Assembly (NCBI RefSeq): GCF_003600685.1
Contig: NZ_CP032084.1
Location: 3,658,001 to 3,722,000, forward strand
Length of the DNA: 64,000 nt
Direction: 5' to 3'
Origin: Achromobacter sp. B7
GTDB taxonomy: Bacteria > Pseudomonadota > Gammaproteobacteria > Burkholderiales > Burkholderiaceae_B
The position numbers and the translations under genes are program-made. Below, piece by piece: positions 1-9,127 of this stretch; positions within the stretch are counted from its first letter, which is position 1, and every line of letters starts with the position of its first letter. A model generated the notes under the pieces. The model saw only the letters and a program-made list of their open reading frames with translations. It did no database searches and was not told the origin of the DNA.

Positions 1-289
1 CGCGCAGGCGGGTGTGGTGATCGATCACGGTGTCGATCACCTCGCGCAGGATGGTCTCGGCCAACGCGGGCGGCACGCCGGCCTCTTCCGCCAGGCGTCG
101 AATGCGCTCGACCTGTTGGCTTTCCCGTTGCGGGTCCACCAGGTCCATTCCGTGATTGGTTTTCAATTCACCAATCATGTCCGTGCAGCGAAACCGCACG
201 CCCAACAGCAGCATGATCTGCTGATCGATTTCATCGACCTCGGCACGCAGGGACGCCAGCTCGGCTTTCGGAGACTCGTTGTTGGCCAT
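1..289 (-). CDS. Chorismate mutase, AroQ type (partial at left edge)
   Basis: Converts chorismate to prephenate, the branch step to phenylalanine and tyrosine. The reverse strand from the ATG at 289 gives 96 residues before the window ends. They fit the all-helical AroQ fold: a first long helix with the pattern LRAEVDEIDQQIMLLLGVR, then IGELK, then a second block starting VDPQRESQQVERIRRLAEE, and a last helix near IDTVIDHH. The family is usually about 95-110 residues when free-standing, so only the last few residues should be missing. The start lies 2 bases after the uvrD stop, so the two are probably co-transcribed. Salicylate-pathway isochorismate-pyruvate lyases (PchB) share this fold; the neighbours do not favour that reading. 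Confidence 0.8.
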   Translation of the reverse strand, partial: MANNESPKAELASLRAEVDEIDQQIMLLLGVRFRCTDMIGELKTNHGMDLVDPQRESQQVERIRRLAEEAGVPPALAETILREVIDTVIDHHTRLR

Positions 290-291
290 GT

Positions 292-2586
292 TTAACCCTG
301 AACAATATCAAGCTTCGCGATACCCAGCGCCAAGGTTTTGGCGCCCACGTCACGAAACTGGATTTCCGCCTGGGCGTCCTGTCCAGCGCCGCTCAAGCCA
401 ATAATCGTGCCATCGCCAAACCGCGCGTGATGCACGCCCTGACCCACACGATACTGCTTGTCGCCCACCGTGACACCGCTTGCGATGCCGCGAGGTTGAC
501 GCGGCGCAATGGTATTGGTGGCTTTGCGGCCGAACGCATCACCCCGATTGCCGCCGCCCCAGCCGGCGCCCGTGCTGCTGACCGGCGCCAAGCCGGCCTT
601 GGGCGACAGCCACTTCAGATGCTCTTCGGGAATCTCGTCAAGGAAGCGTGAGCGCATCGCGTAGCGCGTCTGGCCATGCAGCATCCGGCTTTGTGCCAGG
701 CTGATGTACAAACGCTGCCGTGCGCGGGTAATCGCCACGTACATCAGGCGCCGCTCTTCTTCCAGCCCGGACTGCTCAAGGATGCTGTTCTCGTGCGGGA
801 ACAGGCCTTCTTCAAGACCGGTGATGAAAACCGCGTCGAACTCCAGGCCCTTGGCGGCGTGCACCGTCATGAGCTGGACGGCGTCCTGGCCTTGCTGGGC
901 CTGGTTATCGCCGGCTTCAAGCGCGGCATGCGACAGGAACGCCGCCAACGGCGTCAGCCCGTCAGAGGCCACGATGGGCGCGTCGACGACGCCCGGCATC
1001 AGCGTTGACGACGTGGCCTGGTCGGGCACCACGCCGGCAGGCATGCCATCGTAGTTTTCTTCCGACGCGAACACGGCCGCGGCCGTGATCAATTCGTTCA
1101 AGTTTTCCAGCCGTTCGGCGCCTTCGCGCTCCGCCTTGTAGTGAGCGTTCAGGCCACTGGTTTCGAGCATGTGCTCGACCATTTCCGGCAGCGGCAGATC
1201 GCGCGTTTCTTCGATCAGGCGGTGGATCAGCTGGGCAAACTGCGCCAGGTTGGACCCCCCCTTGCCGGCCACCAGGGCCACCGCGCCGTACAGGCTGGTG
1301 TCGTGCGCGCGGGCCGCGTCGGCCAGTTGCTCTAGCGTGCGCGCGCCTATGCCGCGCGTCGGGAAATTGACCACGCGCATCCACGACGTGTCGTCATGCG
1401 GATTGGCCATCAAGCGCAAGTACGCCAGGGCGTGCTTGATTTCCTGGCGCTCGAAAAAGCGCAGGCCGCCATAGACCTTGTACGGAATACCGGCCGAGAA
1501 GATGGCGTGCTCGATCACGCGCGACTGCGCGTTGCTGCGATACAGCACGGCAATCTCGCGGCGCAGGCTGCCGTCGTGGATCAGCGAACGGATTTCGTCC
1601 ACGATCCATTGGGCTTCCATGCCGTCGGAGGGCTGTTCGATGACGCGCACCGGTTCGCCTTCGCCCTGATCCGTCCAAAGATTCTTGCCCAGGCGGCCAC
1701 TGTTATGGCCGATCAGCGCGTTGGCGGAATCCAGGATGTGGCCGAACGAGCGGTAATTCTGCTCAAGGCGGATGACGGTGCCGTGCGCGTAGTCGCGTTC
1801 GAAGTCGGACATATTGCCGACGTTCGCGCCACGGAACGCATAGATGGATTGGTCGTCGTCGCCCACGGCAAAGATGGCCGCGCCACCGCCGGCCAGCAGG
1901 CGCAGCCACTTGTATTGGAGCGTGTTGGTGTCTTGGAACTCGTCGACCAGAATATGGCGGAAGCGGCGCTGGTAGTGCTCGCGTACCGGCGCATTGCGCG
2001 ACAGCAATTCGTAGGCGCGCAGCAGCAGCTCGGCGAAGTCGACCACGCCTTCGCGTTGGCACTGGGCTTCGTACAGCTGATAGATCTCGATCAGGCGGCG
2101 GCGATGGGCGTCATAGGCCTCGACGTCTTGCGGACGAAGGCCTTCTTCCTTGGCGCCGTTGATGAAGCGCTGGACGTCCCGGGGCGGATACTTTTCGTCG
2201 TCGACGCCATTGGCCTTCATCAGGCGCTTGATGGCGGCAAGCTGGTCCGTCACGTCCAGGATCTGGAAGCTTTGCGGCAAGCCGGCATCGCGGTGATGCG
2301 CGCGCAGCATGCGGTTGCAAAGGCCGTGAAACGTGCCGATCCACAAGCCGCGCGTATCGATCGGCAAGATCGCCGACATACGCGCCAGCATTTCGCGCGC
2401 GGCCTTATTGGTGAACGTAACCGCCAGAAGCCCAAAAGGCGAAGCCTGGCCGGTTTGAATCAGCCAGGCCATGCGGGTAGTCAGTACCCGGGTCTTGCCG
2501 CTGCCCGCCCCGGCCAAGACCAGGGCGTGCTGCGGTTCTAACGTTACTGCGGCGCGTTGTTCAGGGTTGAGCTTCTCTAGCATCAT
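292..2586 (-). CDS. uvrD: UvrD/PcrA-type superfamily 1 DNA helicase
   Basis: ATP-driven 3'-5' DNA helicase of nucleotide excision and mismatch repair. All the superfamily 1A motifs are visible in order: Walker A GAGSGKT (residues 26-32), VDEFQDTN (motif II), GDDDQSIYAFRGA (motif III), LEQNYRS (motif IV), VMTVHAAKGLEFD (motif V) and RRLMYVAITRAR (motif VI). At 764 residues it is slightly longer than typical UvrD. The C-terminal 60 residues contain the DKQYRVGQGVHHARFGDG pattern of the UvrD/PcrA tail. The start is the first of two adjacent ATGs (2586 or 2583). It overlaps the desaturase stop as ATGA, which implies translational coupling. An in-frame reading extends 24 codons further upstream, but it lies inside the desaturase gene. 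Confidence 0.93.
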   Translation of the reverse strand: MMLEKLNPEQRAAVTLEPQHALVLAGAGSGKTRVLTTRMAWLIQTGQASPFGLLAVTFTNKAAREMLARMSAILPIDTRGLWIGTFHGLCNRMLRAHHRDAGLPQSFQILDVTDQLAAIKRLMKANGVDDEKYPPRDVQRFINGAKEEGLRPQDVEAYDAHRRRLIEIYQLYEAQCQREGVVDFAELLLRAYELLSRNAPVREHYQRRFRHILVDEFQDTNTLQYKWLRLLAGGGAAIFAVGDDDQSIYAFRGANVGNMSDFERDYAHGTVIRLEQNYRSFGHILDSANALIGHNSGRLGKNLWTDQGEGEPVRVIEQPSDGMEAQWIVDEIRSLIHDGSLRREIAVLYRSNAQSRVIEHAIFSAGIPYKVYGGLRFFERQEIKHALAYLRLMANPHDDTSWMRVVNFPTRGIGARTLEQLADAARAHDTSLYGAVALVAGKGGSNLAQFAQLIHRLIEETRDLPLPEMVEHMLETSGLNAHYKAEREGAERLENLNELITAAAVFASEENYDGMPAGVVPDQATSSTLMPGVVDAPIVASDGLTPLAAFLSHAALEAGDNQAQQGQDAVQLMTVHAAKGLEFDAVFITGLEEGLFPHENSILEQSGLEEERRLMYVAITRARQRLYISLAQSRMLHGQTRYAMRSRFLDEIPEEHLKWLSPKAGLAPVSSTGAGWGGGNRGDAFGRKATNTIAPRQPRGIASGVTVGDKQYRVGQGVHHARFGDGTIIGLSGAGQDAQAEIQFRDVGAKTLALGIAKLDIVQG

Positions 2587-3791
2587 GCCGCGTAGCGGCG
2601 CAGATGTTGAGCGAATTGCTCGAGCCCGGCGATGCCGCTTTGCTGGGCGCGCTGGCACCAGGCCTGCAGGTCATGAAGAAGCTGTTCGCTGCTGGCGCTG
2701 GAGCTTTCCCAGATGCGGCCGAGTTCACGACGCATCTGCACCAAGGTCGACAGCGACTTGTTTTTGGCAATGGCGCTATCCACGGCGGCAAGCTGTTCAG
2801 GCTGGAGGATTTCCTCGTTGCGGTGGATGGCACGACGCACTTGGCGCAACTTGGTGTAGTCGCAGTCTGCGTTGCCTTCCTGGCGCGAGGCCTTCAGCTT
2901 GTTCATCTCTTCGCGAGCGGCGCTCTTGATCACGTCCGCGTAGCGGGCCATGACTTCGTAGCGGTGCGTGATCACGCCTTGCAACGTGCGCAGGTCGATG
3001 CCGGTACGGCTGTCATCCAGCTTGAGCTTGGGCGCAACCTTCTTGATCTTGGCCAGGCCAAAGAACTTCAGGATGTTGATGTAGCACCAGCCGATGTCGA
3101 ATTCGTACCACTTGGCCGAGAACTTGGCCGACGTGCCGTGGGCGTGGTGGTTGTTGTGCAGCTCTTCGCCGCCAATCACGATGCCCCAGGGGAACACGTT
3201 GGTGCTGGTGTCCGGGCTGTTGTAGTTGCGGTAGCCCCAATAGTGGCCAATACCGTTGACGACGCCGGCTGCCCAGAAGGGAATCCAGGCCATCTGAACC
3301 GCCCACACCGTCACGCCGACCGCGCCGAACAGGGCGACGTCGATGGCGAGCATGGACAGCACGCCCCACAAGCTGTGCTTGCTGTAGACGTTGCGTTCGA
3401 GCCAGTCGTCAGGCGTACCGTGGCCGAACTTGGCCATGGTTTCCTTGTTGTTCGATTCTTCGCGATACAGCTCCGCGCCGCGGAACAGCACCTTCCAGAT
3501 ACCGAACAACATGGGCGAGTGAGGATCGCCTTCCTTTTCGCACTTGGCGTGGTGCTTGCGGTGAATGGCAACCCATTCCTTGGTGACCATACCGGTCGTC
3601 ATCCAGAGCCAGAAGCGGAAGAAATGCATGACGGCAGGATGGAGATCCAGACCGCGGTGCGCTTGGCTGCGATGGAGAAAGACGGTGACCGCAACAATCG
3701 TGATGTGCGTCACGACCAAGGTGAATACGACGATCTGCCACCAAGAGGCTTGGGTCAGACCACCGGCAATGAAGGAGAGGATGTAATCCAT
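2583..3791 (-). CDS. Membrane fatty acid desaturase (acyl-CoA/acyl-lipid delta-9 type)
   Basis: Integral membrane di-iron enzyme that introduces a double bond into acyl chains, used to adjust membrane fluidity. The three histidine boxes are intact: HRSQAH (residues 40-45), HRKHH (77-81) and HNNHH (212-216), with a further His in GIGHYWGYRN (183). Hydrophobic segments lie near residues 15-38, 53-70, 143-165 and 168-182. The length of 402 is longer than a minimal desaturase (about 300). The last 150 residues are a hydrophilic, helix-rich extension of unknown role. The gene has its own upstream region, and its stop overlaps the uvrD start, so uvrD may depend partly on this transcript. Confidence 0.88.
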   Translation of the reverse strand: MDYILSFIAGGLTQASWWQIVVFTLVVTHITIVAVTVFLHRSQAHRGLDLHPAVMHFFRFWLWMTTGMVTKEWVAIHRKHHAKCEKEGDPHSPMLFGIWKVLFRGAELYREESNNKETMAKFGHGTPDDWLERNVYSKHSLWGVLSMLAIDVALFGAVGVTVWAVQMAWIPFWAAGVVNGIGHYWGYRNYNSPDTSTNVFPWGIVIGGEELHNNHHAHGTSAKFSAKWYEFDIGWCYINILKFFGLAKIKKVAPKLKLDDSRTGIDLRTLQGVITHRYEVMARYADVIKSAAREEMNKLKASRQEGNADCDYTKLRQVRRAIHRNEEILQPEQLAAVDSAIAKNKSLSTLVQMRRELGRIWESSSASSEQLLHDLQAWCQRAQQSGIAGLEQFAQHLRRYAA

Positions 3792-3828
3792 AAAGCTGTT
3801 ATGAGCCTCGCTTGTTAAGTGCCTGAAG

Positions 3829-3857
3829 TTTAGCTTACCTTTGCCGACTTATGACAA
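3829..3857 (-). promoter_or_regulatory. Candidate sigma-70 promoter for the desaturase
   Basis: On the minus strand TTGTCA (3857-3852) is followed after 17 bases by GCTAAA (3834-3829). The -35 is good and the -10 is weak. The rest of the 358-base gap (3792-4149) holds one inverted repeat, CTCGCGA...TCGCGAG at 3927-3954, and nothing else I can assign. Confidence 0.35.
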
Positions 3858-4149
3858 GGGAGTTTCAAAATAGTTTTTGAGCGAAATCAAGGACTAAGCC
3901 CCGATTTCAGAGCACAAAAACCCTCTCTCGCGACCGCTTCAGGCCGATCGCGAGGCTGGTCTCGCCGATAGACGGCCTTCAGGGCCGGCTACCCCTTCTA
4001 TGTGGGGGGTATTCGCAAAGACACCAGGTTTTGGCTACATTCCGGTACTAAAGTTCCTGTCAGCAAACAGCGTTCCGCCCGCCGAGGCGCCTTGCGATGC
4101 CTGTTTGTTGCGCTCAATGCGGTCCAAAACTGTCTCTTTTGCCCCACTC

Positions 4150-4545
4150 ATGCTGTTCAGAAAAACCCGTCCCTTATTTTTCGCGGCCTTGACGCTGATG
4201 GCGCTGACCGCCCACACACCCGCGCTAGCGCAGAACTTGAAGTCCGGCGATGTAACCGTGCTGGCGTCGTACTACGAGATACGGGGGTCTGACTGCCTGG
4301 CGCTGCGGGCGCCACGAGTGGTGATCACGCAAAACCCGACGCTGGGCAAGGCCAGCATCGTGCAGACGCGCGGCCAGTCCAGTGACAGCGGGCGGTGCGC
4401 TTACAAGGCCGTGCCGGTATCGCAGGTGGTGTACGCCGCGGATCAACCGGGCGCCGACACCCTGGCCTGGGAAGTGAAATACCAGAACAAGACGCTGGGC
4501 ACCCGGCGCTATAGCGCGACCATCGGCGTGGCGCCGGCCCGGTAG
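4150..4545 (+). CDS. Small secreted protein of unknown function
   Basis: Predicted periplasmic protein of 131 residues, not recognised as a named family. The start at 4150 is chosen because it places a clean signal peptide at the N-terminus: positive MLFRKTR, a hydrophobic core, and a cleavage site after ALA at about residue 27. An upstream ATG at 4117 is also in frame. The mature part of about 104 residues looks beta-rich. It has two cysteines, in GSDCLAL and SGRCAYK, that could form a disulfide. It converges with the RNA methyltransferase gene. No clear promoter was found upstream. Confidence 0.6.
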   Translation: MLFRKTRPLFFAALTLMALTAHTPALAQNLKSGDVTVLASYYEIRGSDCLALRAPRVVITQNPTLGKASIVQTRGQSSDSGRCAYKAVPVSQVVYAADQPGADTLAWEVKYQNKTLGTRRYSATIGVAPAR

Positions 4546-4622
4546 GCTCGGCCCGGCAAGCGGGGAGCAATCCGAAGATCGCAGGACCCGCCCACCGACC
4601 GTGTCGCCGCCCACCCGGAGCG

Positions 4623-7277
4623 TCAGGCGGGTTTGTCCTGCTTACCGGCGTCGGCTGCCGGATCGGATACCGCCTCAGACGCTGCCGACTCAGGAATCAG
4701 CTGGGCATCGTCCCCAGCCTCGGAATCGACGGCTGCCGGCGGGGTGGCCGTCGCGGTCGCCGTTTCCAGTTCCCGATCCGATTGCTCGTCAGGGATGCCA
4801 TCTTCCAGAAGATCGGCGTCGGCCGCTTCCGCTGCCACAACGGCGTCCGCACCCGCTGCCGTGTCGGTGGCCGCGCCCTTCTTTTTGCGCTCGAATACCG
4901 CCGCGAAGAAGCCGTCCGTGCCGTGCACGTCAGGACGCAGTTGCAGATACGGGCCTTCCAGCTTCAGGTTTTCGCAACGCGAAGCCAGGATCTCGGCCGC
5001 GTCCACGCGTTCAAAGTCGGGATGGCTGGCCAGGAAGCGCTCGGCCTGTACTTCGTTTTCTTCGGCCAGCAGGCTGCACGTGGCGTACACCAGGCGTCCG
5101 CCCGGCGCCACGCATCGCGCGGCGCTGTTCAGAATGCGCTCCTGCAACTGGCCCAGTTCGGCCAGTGCCTGCGGGTGCTGGCGCCACTTCAGGTCGGGAT
5201 TGCGGCGCAAGGTGCCAATACCGCTGCACGGGGCATCCACCAGCACGCGTTGCGCCTTGCCGGCCAGGCGCTTTACGCGGGCGTCGTTCTCGCTGTCGAT
5301 CACAACCGGCACCACGTTCGACAGACCGCTGCGCGCAAAGCGCGGCTTGGCACGGGCCAGGCGCGCGGCCGACACGTCAAACGCGTACAGGCGGCCGGTG
5401 GAGCGCATCAGCGCGCCCAGCAGCAGCGTCTTGCCGCCGGCGCCCGCGCAGAAATCGATGATCATTTCGCCACGGCGCGGCGCGACCAGCAGGGCCAGCA
5501 ACTGGCTGCCTTCGTCTTGAACCTCGATGCTGCCGTTTTCGAATTGCGGCCAGCGGTTGATCGCCGGACGCCCTTCCATGCGGATGCCCCAGGGCGAAAA
5601 CGGCATGGCGACGGGCTCGTAGCGGCCTGCACTTTGTTGCAGTTCCGTCAGCATGGCGTCGCGTTCGACCTTAAGCGGGTTGACGCGCAGATCCAGGCTG
5701 GCCTGACGGTTCAGCGCTTCGACCAGCGTGTCCGGGCTGTCCATCAGCGCCAGGCGCTCGTCGAGCCAGTCAGGGATGCTTCCTCGCACGGCGCGCGGCA
5801 ACGTGGACAAATCGATCTGCGACACGCGCTTGAGCCATTCCGCTTCGGCGGCATCCAGGCCCTCTTCCAGCGCTTCGGCGCCCAGGGTGGCGTTCAAACC
5901 AAGAATGGCCAGGCGACGCGACGCGGGACCCACGCCGCTTTCGCCGAATTGGCGGTAGCGACGCAGGTGACGCAGCACGTCGTAAACGGCTTCGGCGACC
6001 TCGGAGCGATCGCGCGCGCCCAGGTTCGGGTGGTGGCGCAGCCAGTGCGACAGCGCGGCGTCGGCCGGATAGGTCCATTGCAGAATTTCGCCCAGCACGC
6101 GCTGGACTTGATCGATGCGGATGGCCGCATACGATTGGCGCGGACGGTTGAACTGCGGCTTTTGCGACGACTGTTCGCGATTGCCCTGCCCGGCGTCACC
6201 GCCGCGCGGGCCGGCATACTGGCCGCGCTCCCCACGGTCATCCCCACGAGGGCCGTCGTAGGACGGGCGCGACTGACGTTCATGGCGCTCGGCGCCATAG
6301 GAGGTACCGCGCTCACCCCCACGGTGCTCGGCCCCGTAGGAACCGCGTTCGCCGCCACGGCTTTCACCACGGGGACCATTGTTATAGGACGGACGAGAAT
6401 CCGGGCGGCCTTGGCCCTGGCCGTGCTCACCACGACGCTCCGAACCATAGGAAGCGCGTTCGCCGCCACGATTCTCGCCACGCGGGCCGTTGCCATAGGA
6501 CGGACGGGAATCCGGGCGGCCTTGGCCTTGGCCGTGTTCACCACGACGTTCCGAACCATAGGAAGCACGTTCGCCGCCACGATTCTCGCCACGCGGGCCG
6601 TTGCCGTAGGACGAACGGGAATCCGGGCGGCCTTGGCCTTGCCCTTGTTCACCACGACGTTCCGAACCATAGGAAGCACGTTCGCCGCCACGATTCTCGC
6701 CACGCGGGCCGTTGCCGTAGGACGAGCGGGAATCCGGGCGGCCTTGGCCTTGCCCTTGTTCACCACGACGTTCCGAACCATAGGAAGCACGTTCGCCGCC
6801 ACGATTCTCGCCACGCGGGCCGTTGCCATAGGACGGACGCGAATCCGGGCGGCCTTGGCCTTGTCCTTGGCCACCACGGCGCTCCGCGCCATAGGAACCA
6901 CGCTCGCCGCCACGGTTTTCACCGCGCGGGGCGTCGTAGGACGGGCGGGGGGCCGGGCGGCCCTGGCCTTGCCCTTCCCGGCGGTCACCTCCGAACGAGC
7001 CGCGATCGCCGCCAAAGGAGCCGCGATCGCCGCGCGCCCCGGCACGGCCTTCGCCGCGCCCTTCGCCACGTTGGGCGTCAAACGACGCGCGCGGCGCCGG
7101 GCGGCCCGCATCGCGGGCGGGACGCTCATCGCGCCCTCGCTCGGTACGCTGCTCGCGCGCCGGCGCCTCGCGGGCTTCGCCCTTCGGACGCGAGAAAAAG
7201 GACCGACCGTCGCGCCCTTCGGAAGCGGCCCTCGGGGAGCCTGCCGGACGAGAACGCGGAGATTGGGGTTTAGTCAT
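4623..7277 (-). CDS. RsmB/NOP-family RNA m5C methyltransferase with long RG-rich repeat tail
   Basis: Predicted SAM-dependent cytosine-5 RNA methyltransferase. The enzyme core runs from about residue 380 to 800: a NusB-like helical part (near IDQVQRVLGEILQW), the SAM-binding motif DFCAGAGGKT near residue 606, then the two cysteines typical of RsmB/RsmF enzymes, C684 in APCSGIGTLRRNPD and C734 in ATCSLLAEENE. The first 380 residues are disordered and rich in Arg, Gly, Ser and Gln, with a 37-residue unit repeated in tandem. The last 85 residues are an acidic Ala/Asp/Glu tail. The whole protein of 884 residues is about twice the usual family length of 430-480. It sits 55 bases after purN on the same strand, so it is likely co-transcribed. 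A canonical rsmB is usually next to fmt, so this is probably a paralogue and no symbol is given. The target RNA is unknown. Confidence 0.85.
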   Translation of the reverse strand: MTKPQSPRSRPAGSPRAASEGRDGRSFFSRPKGEAREAPAREQRTERGRDERPARDAGRPAPRASFDAQRGEGRGEGRAGARGDRGSFGGDRGSFGGDRREGQGQGRPAPRPSYDAPRGENRGGERGSYGAERRGGQGQGQGRPDSRPSYGNGPRGENRGGERASYGSERRGEQGQGQGRPDSRSSYGNGPRGENRGGERASYGSERRGEQGQGQGRPDSRSSYGNGPRGENRGGERASYGSERRGEHGQGQGRPDSRPSYGNGPRGENRGGERASYGSERRGEHGQGQGRPDSRPSYNNGPRGESRGGERGSYGAEHRGGERGTSYGAERHERQSRPSYDGPRGDDRGERGQYAGPRGGDAGQGNREQSSQKPQFNRPRQSYAAIRIDQVQRVLGEILQWTYPADAALSHWLRHHPNLGARDRSEVAEAVYDVLRHLRRYRQFGESGVGPASRRLAILGLNATLGAEALEEGLDAAEAEWLKRVSQIDLSTLPRAVRGSIPDWLDERLALMDSPDTLVEALNRQASLDLRVNPLKVERDAMLTELQQSAGRYEPVAMPFSPWGIRMEGRPAINRWPQFENGSIEVQDEGSQLLALLVAPRRGEMIIDFCAGAGGKTLLLGALMRSTGRLYAFDVSAARLARAKPRFARSGLSNVVPVVIDSENDARVKRLAGKAQRVLVDAPCSGIGTLRRNPDLKWRQHPQALAELGQLQERILNSAARCVAPGGRLVYATCSLLAEENEVQAERFLASHPDFERVDAAEILASRCENLKLEGPYLQLRPDVHGTDGFFAAVFERKKKGAATDTAAGADAVVAAEAADADLLEDGIPDEQSDRELETATATATPPAAVDSEAGDDAQLIPESAASEAVSDPAADAGKQDKPA
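6390..6950 (-). repeat. 111-bp coding tandem repeat (37-residue RG-rich unit)
   Basis: Inside the methyltransferase gene the marker GAATCCGGGCGG recurs at 6397, 6508, 6619, 6730 and 6841, exactly 111 bases apart. That is 37 codons, so the frame is kept. Each unit encodes GQGQGRPDSR, then SYGNGPRGE, then NRGGERASYGSERRG. Copies differ at only a few bases. More degenerate copies flank the array. The high identity between copies suggests recent expansion or ongoing conversion. Confidence 0.9.
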
Positions 7278-7332
7278 GGTGTGTTCCAGTGGGGCGGAGG
7301 AGTTCCGCCCGATAAAAGCGATTCGGGGCCGC

Positions 7333-7998
7333 TCAGGCGGCCGGCGACCAGGTGAAAAGGCGTGCGGGATCCCCCTGCACGTCCACTCGATGGTCGGTTG
7401 TCAGGGTAACCCGGCCTTCGGCCAGCCAGCGCACGGCGGCCGGAAAAGCCTGATGTTCCACTGCCAGCACGCGGTTGGCCAGCAGTTCGGGCGTATCACC
7501 GGCCAGAACCGGCACACAGCCCTGCGCAATGATCGGGCCGTGATCCAGCACCGGGGTCACGAAATGCACCGTGCAACCGTGCACCCGCACGCCCGTCGCC
7601 AGCGCTTGCGCGTGGGTATGCAGGCCGGGAAACGCCGGAAGCAACGACGGGTGAATGTTGACCAGCCGACCGGCGTAATGGTTGACAAAACCCGGCGTCA
7701 GCACGCGCATGAAGCCGGCCAGGATGACGTAATCGGGCGCATAGCGGTCGATTTCGGCGGCCAGCGCGGCATCGAAAGCATCCCGGCTGGCGTAGTCCTT
7801 GTGATACAGGGCCGCGGTGGGAATGCCCTGGGCGGCCGCCCATTCCAGGCCGCCCGCGTCAGGGCGGCTGGCGATGACGGCGGCAATGTCAGCCGGCCAG
7901 CCCTCATTTCGGCAGGCCTCGGCCAGCGCCTGCATGTTGCTGCCCCGCCCTGAAATCAGGATGACAAGGCGGCGCTTAGAAAGTTGTGTTTCCGGCAA
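7333..7998 (-). CDS. purN: Phosphoribosylglycinamide formyltransferase (GART)
   Basis: Third step of purine synthesis: transfers a formyl group from 10-formyltetrahydrofolate to GAR. The family marks are clear: the phosphate-binding SGRGSNMQAL near the N-terminus, the catalytic Asn and His in LVNIHPSLLPAFPG, and the catalytic Asp in VTPVLDHGPIIAQ. The start is uncertain because no ATG lies close to the conserved N-terminus. A TTG at 7998 with a GGA about 10 bases before it gives 221 residues, close to E. coli PurN (212). An in-frame ATG further upstream would add an unconserved leader. It is divergent from ribF across 163 bases. Confidence 0.9.
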   Translation of the reverse strand: MPETQLSKRRLVILISGRGSNMQALAEACRNEGWPADIAAVIASRPDAGGLEWAAAQGIPTAALYHKDYASRDAFDAALAAEIDRYAPDYVILAGFMRVLTPGFVNHYAGRLVNIHPSLLPAFPGLHTHAQALATGVRVHGCTVHFVTPVLDHGPIIAQGCVPVLAGDTPELLANRVLAVEHQAFPAAVRWLAEGRVTLTTDHRVDVQGDPARLFTWSPAA

Positions 7999-8121
7999 GA
8001 TAAAGAATCCAAAGATGGCCCCCAACGCGCCCGGCTGGGACGCGGTTCGCTTGGCGCAGCGGGCTTGTCCGCCCTCTTCCCACGCCATGAAAACCGGTCG
8101 GCGCGTGAACGATTGGGGGGA

Positions 8122-8151
8122 TTGGAACAAACCCGGAATCCAAAATTGTAA
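8122..8151 (+). promoter_or_regulatory. Possible ribF promoter
   Basis: TTGGAA (8122-8127), an 18-base spacer and TTGTAA (8146-8151) lie just before the GTG start at 8162. Transcription from here would leave almost no leader. Weak call. Confidence 0.3.
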
Positions 8152-8161
8152 ACTCTCGCTC

Positions 8162-9127
8162 GTGAAACCATCGCTGCGTATCTACCGATCCCTGCCTCCG
8201 CCCGACCGGCGCGCTCCTTGCGCGCTGACGATCGGCAATTTCGACGGCGTCCATCGCGGGCATCAAGCCATGCTGGCGCGCGTCTGCGAAGCCGCCCGCG
8301 AGCGCGGGCTTACCCCTTCCGTGATGACGTTCGAACCGCATCCGCGGGAGTACTTCGCCACCTTGAACCAACGCCCCGAACTGGCGCCGACCCGGGTTTC
8401 CGGGCTGCGCGACAAGCTGTCGGCGCTGGCGCGCTACGGCGTTTCCCAAGTCGTGGTGCAGCGCTTTAACGCCCGGCTGGCCGAGATGTCGGCCAACGCC
8501 TTCATCGAAAACCTGCTGGTGCAGGGCCTGCAAACCAAGTGGCTGCTGGTGGGCGAGGATTTCCGCTTTGGCCATAAACGCAGCGGCGACATCGACCTGC
8601 TGCGTGAAGCCGGCATGCACCACGGATTCGAGGTGCAAACGCTTGCCGACGTCACCGACCAGCAAGGTCATCGCATTTCCAGTTCCGAAGTCCGCACGGC
8701 CTTGGCCGTAGGCGATCTGGACCGTGCGCGCCATCTGCTGGGCCATCCGTACCATATCAGCGGCCACGTCATCCACGGCCAGAAACTGGGCCGCACGCTG
8801 GGCTACCCCACGATGAATCTGCGCGTGGCCGAACGCTGCGCCGCGCGCTCGGGCATTTATGTGGTGCAGGTTTATGGCCTGGCCGACCGGCCGTTGCCCG
8901 CCGTGGCCAGCCTGGGCGTGCGCCCAACCGTTGAAGACCGTGGCCGAGTGCTACTTGAGTCACACCTGCTCGACGACACCGTCAACGCTTACGGTAAACT
9001 CGTACGCGTCGAATTCCTGCACAAGCTGCGGGATGAAGAAAAATTTCCTGACCTCCCTTCCCTGACTGCCGCCATCGCCGAAGACGCGCGAAACGCGCGC
9101 GCCTATTTTGCCGTTCATGGACTATAA
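8162..9127 (+). CDS. ribF: Bifunctional riboflavin kinase / FAD synthetase
   Basis: Makes FMN and then FAD from riboflavin in the cytoplasm. The N-terminal adenylyltransferase half shows [17 protein letters not shown], with the HxGH-type nucleotide site, and later [11 protein letters not shown]. The C-terminal kinase half starts near [23 protein letters not shown], with the PTxN flavokinase signature. At 321 residues it has the usual length. The start is taken as GTG at 8162 because it precedes the conserved region closely; there is no good ribosome site, and in-frame ATGs further upstream run through the purN start. Its stop overlaps the ileS start by 11 bases. ribF-ileS-lspA is the common order in proteobacteria. 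Confidence 0.93.
   Translation: MKPSLRIYRSLPPPDRRAPCALTIGNFDGVHRGHQAMLARVCEAARERGLTPSVMTFEPHPREYFATLNQRPELAPTRVSGLRDKLSALARYGVSQVVVQRFNARLAEMSANAFIENLLVQGLQTKWLLVGEDFRFGHKRSGDIDLLREAGMHHGFEVQTLADVTDQQGHRISSSEVRTALAVGDLDRARHLLGHPYHISGHVIHGQKLGRTLGYPTMNLRVAERCAARSGIYVVQVYGLADRPLPAVASLGVRPTVEDRGRVLLESHLLDDTVNAYGKLVRVEFLHKLRDEEKFPDLPSLTAAIAEDARNARAYFAVHGL

Noticed and set aside
6300-6950. Regular 111-bp repeat considered as a CRISPR array
   Set aside because: The period is constant with no unique spacers, and the units encode an in-frame protein repeat.
4782-7355. 857-residue open frame on the plus strand opposite the RNA methyltransferase
   Set aside because: It mirrors a GC-rich coding gene, has no recognisable domain or ribosome site, and its composition follows the opposite strand's codons.
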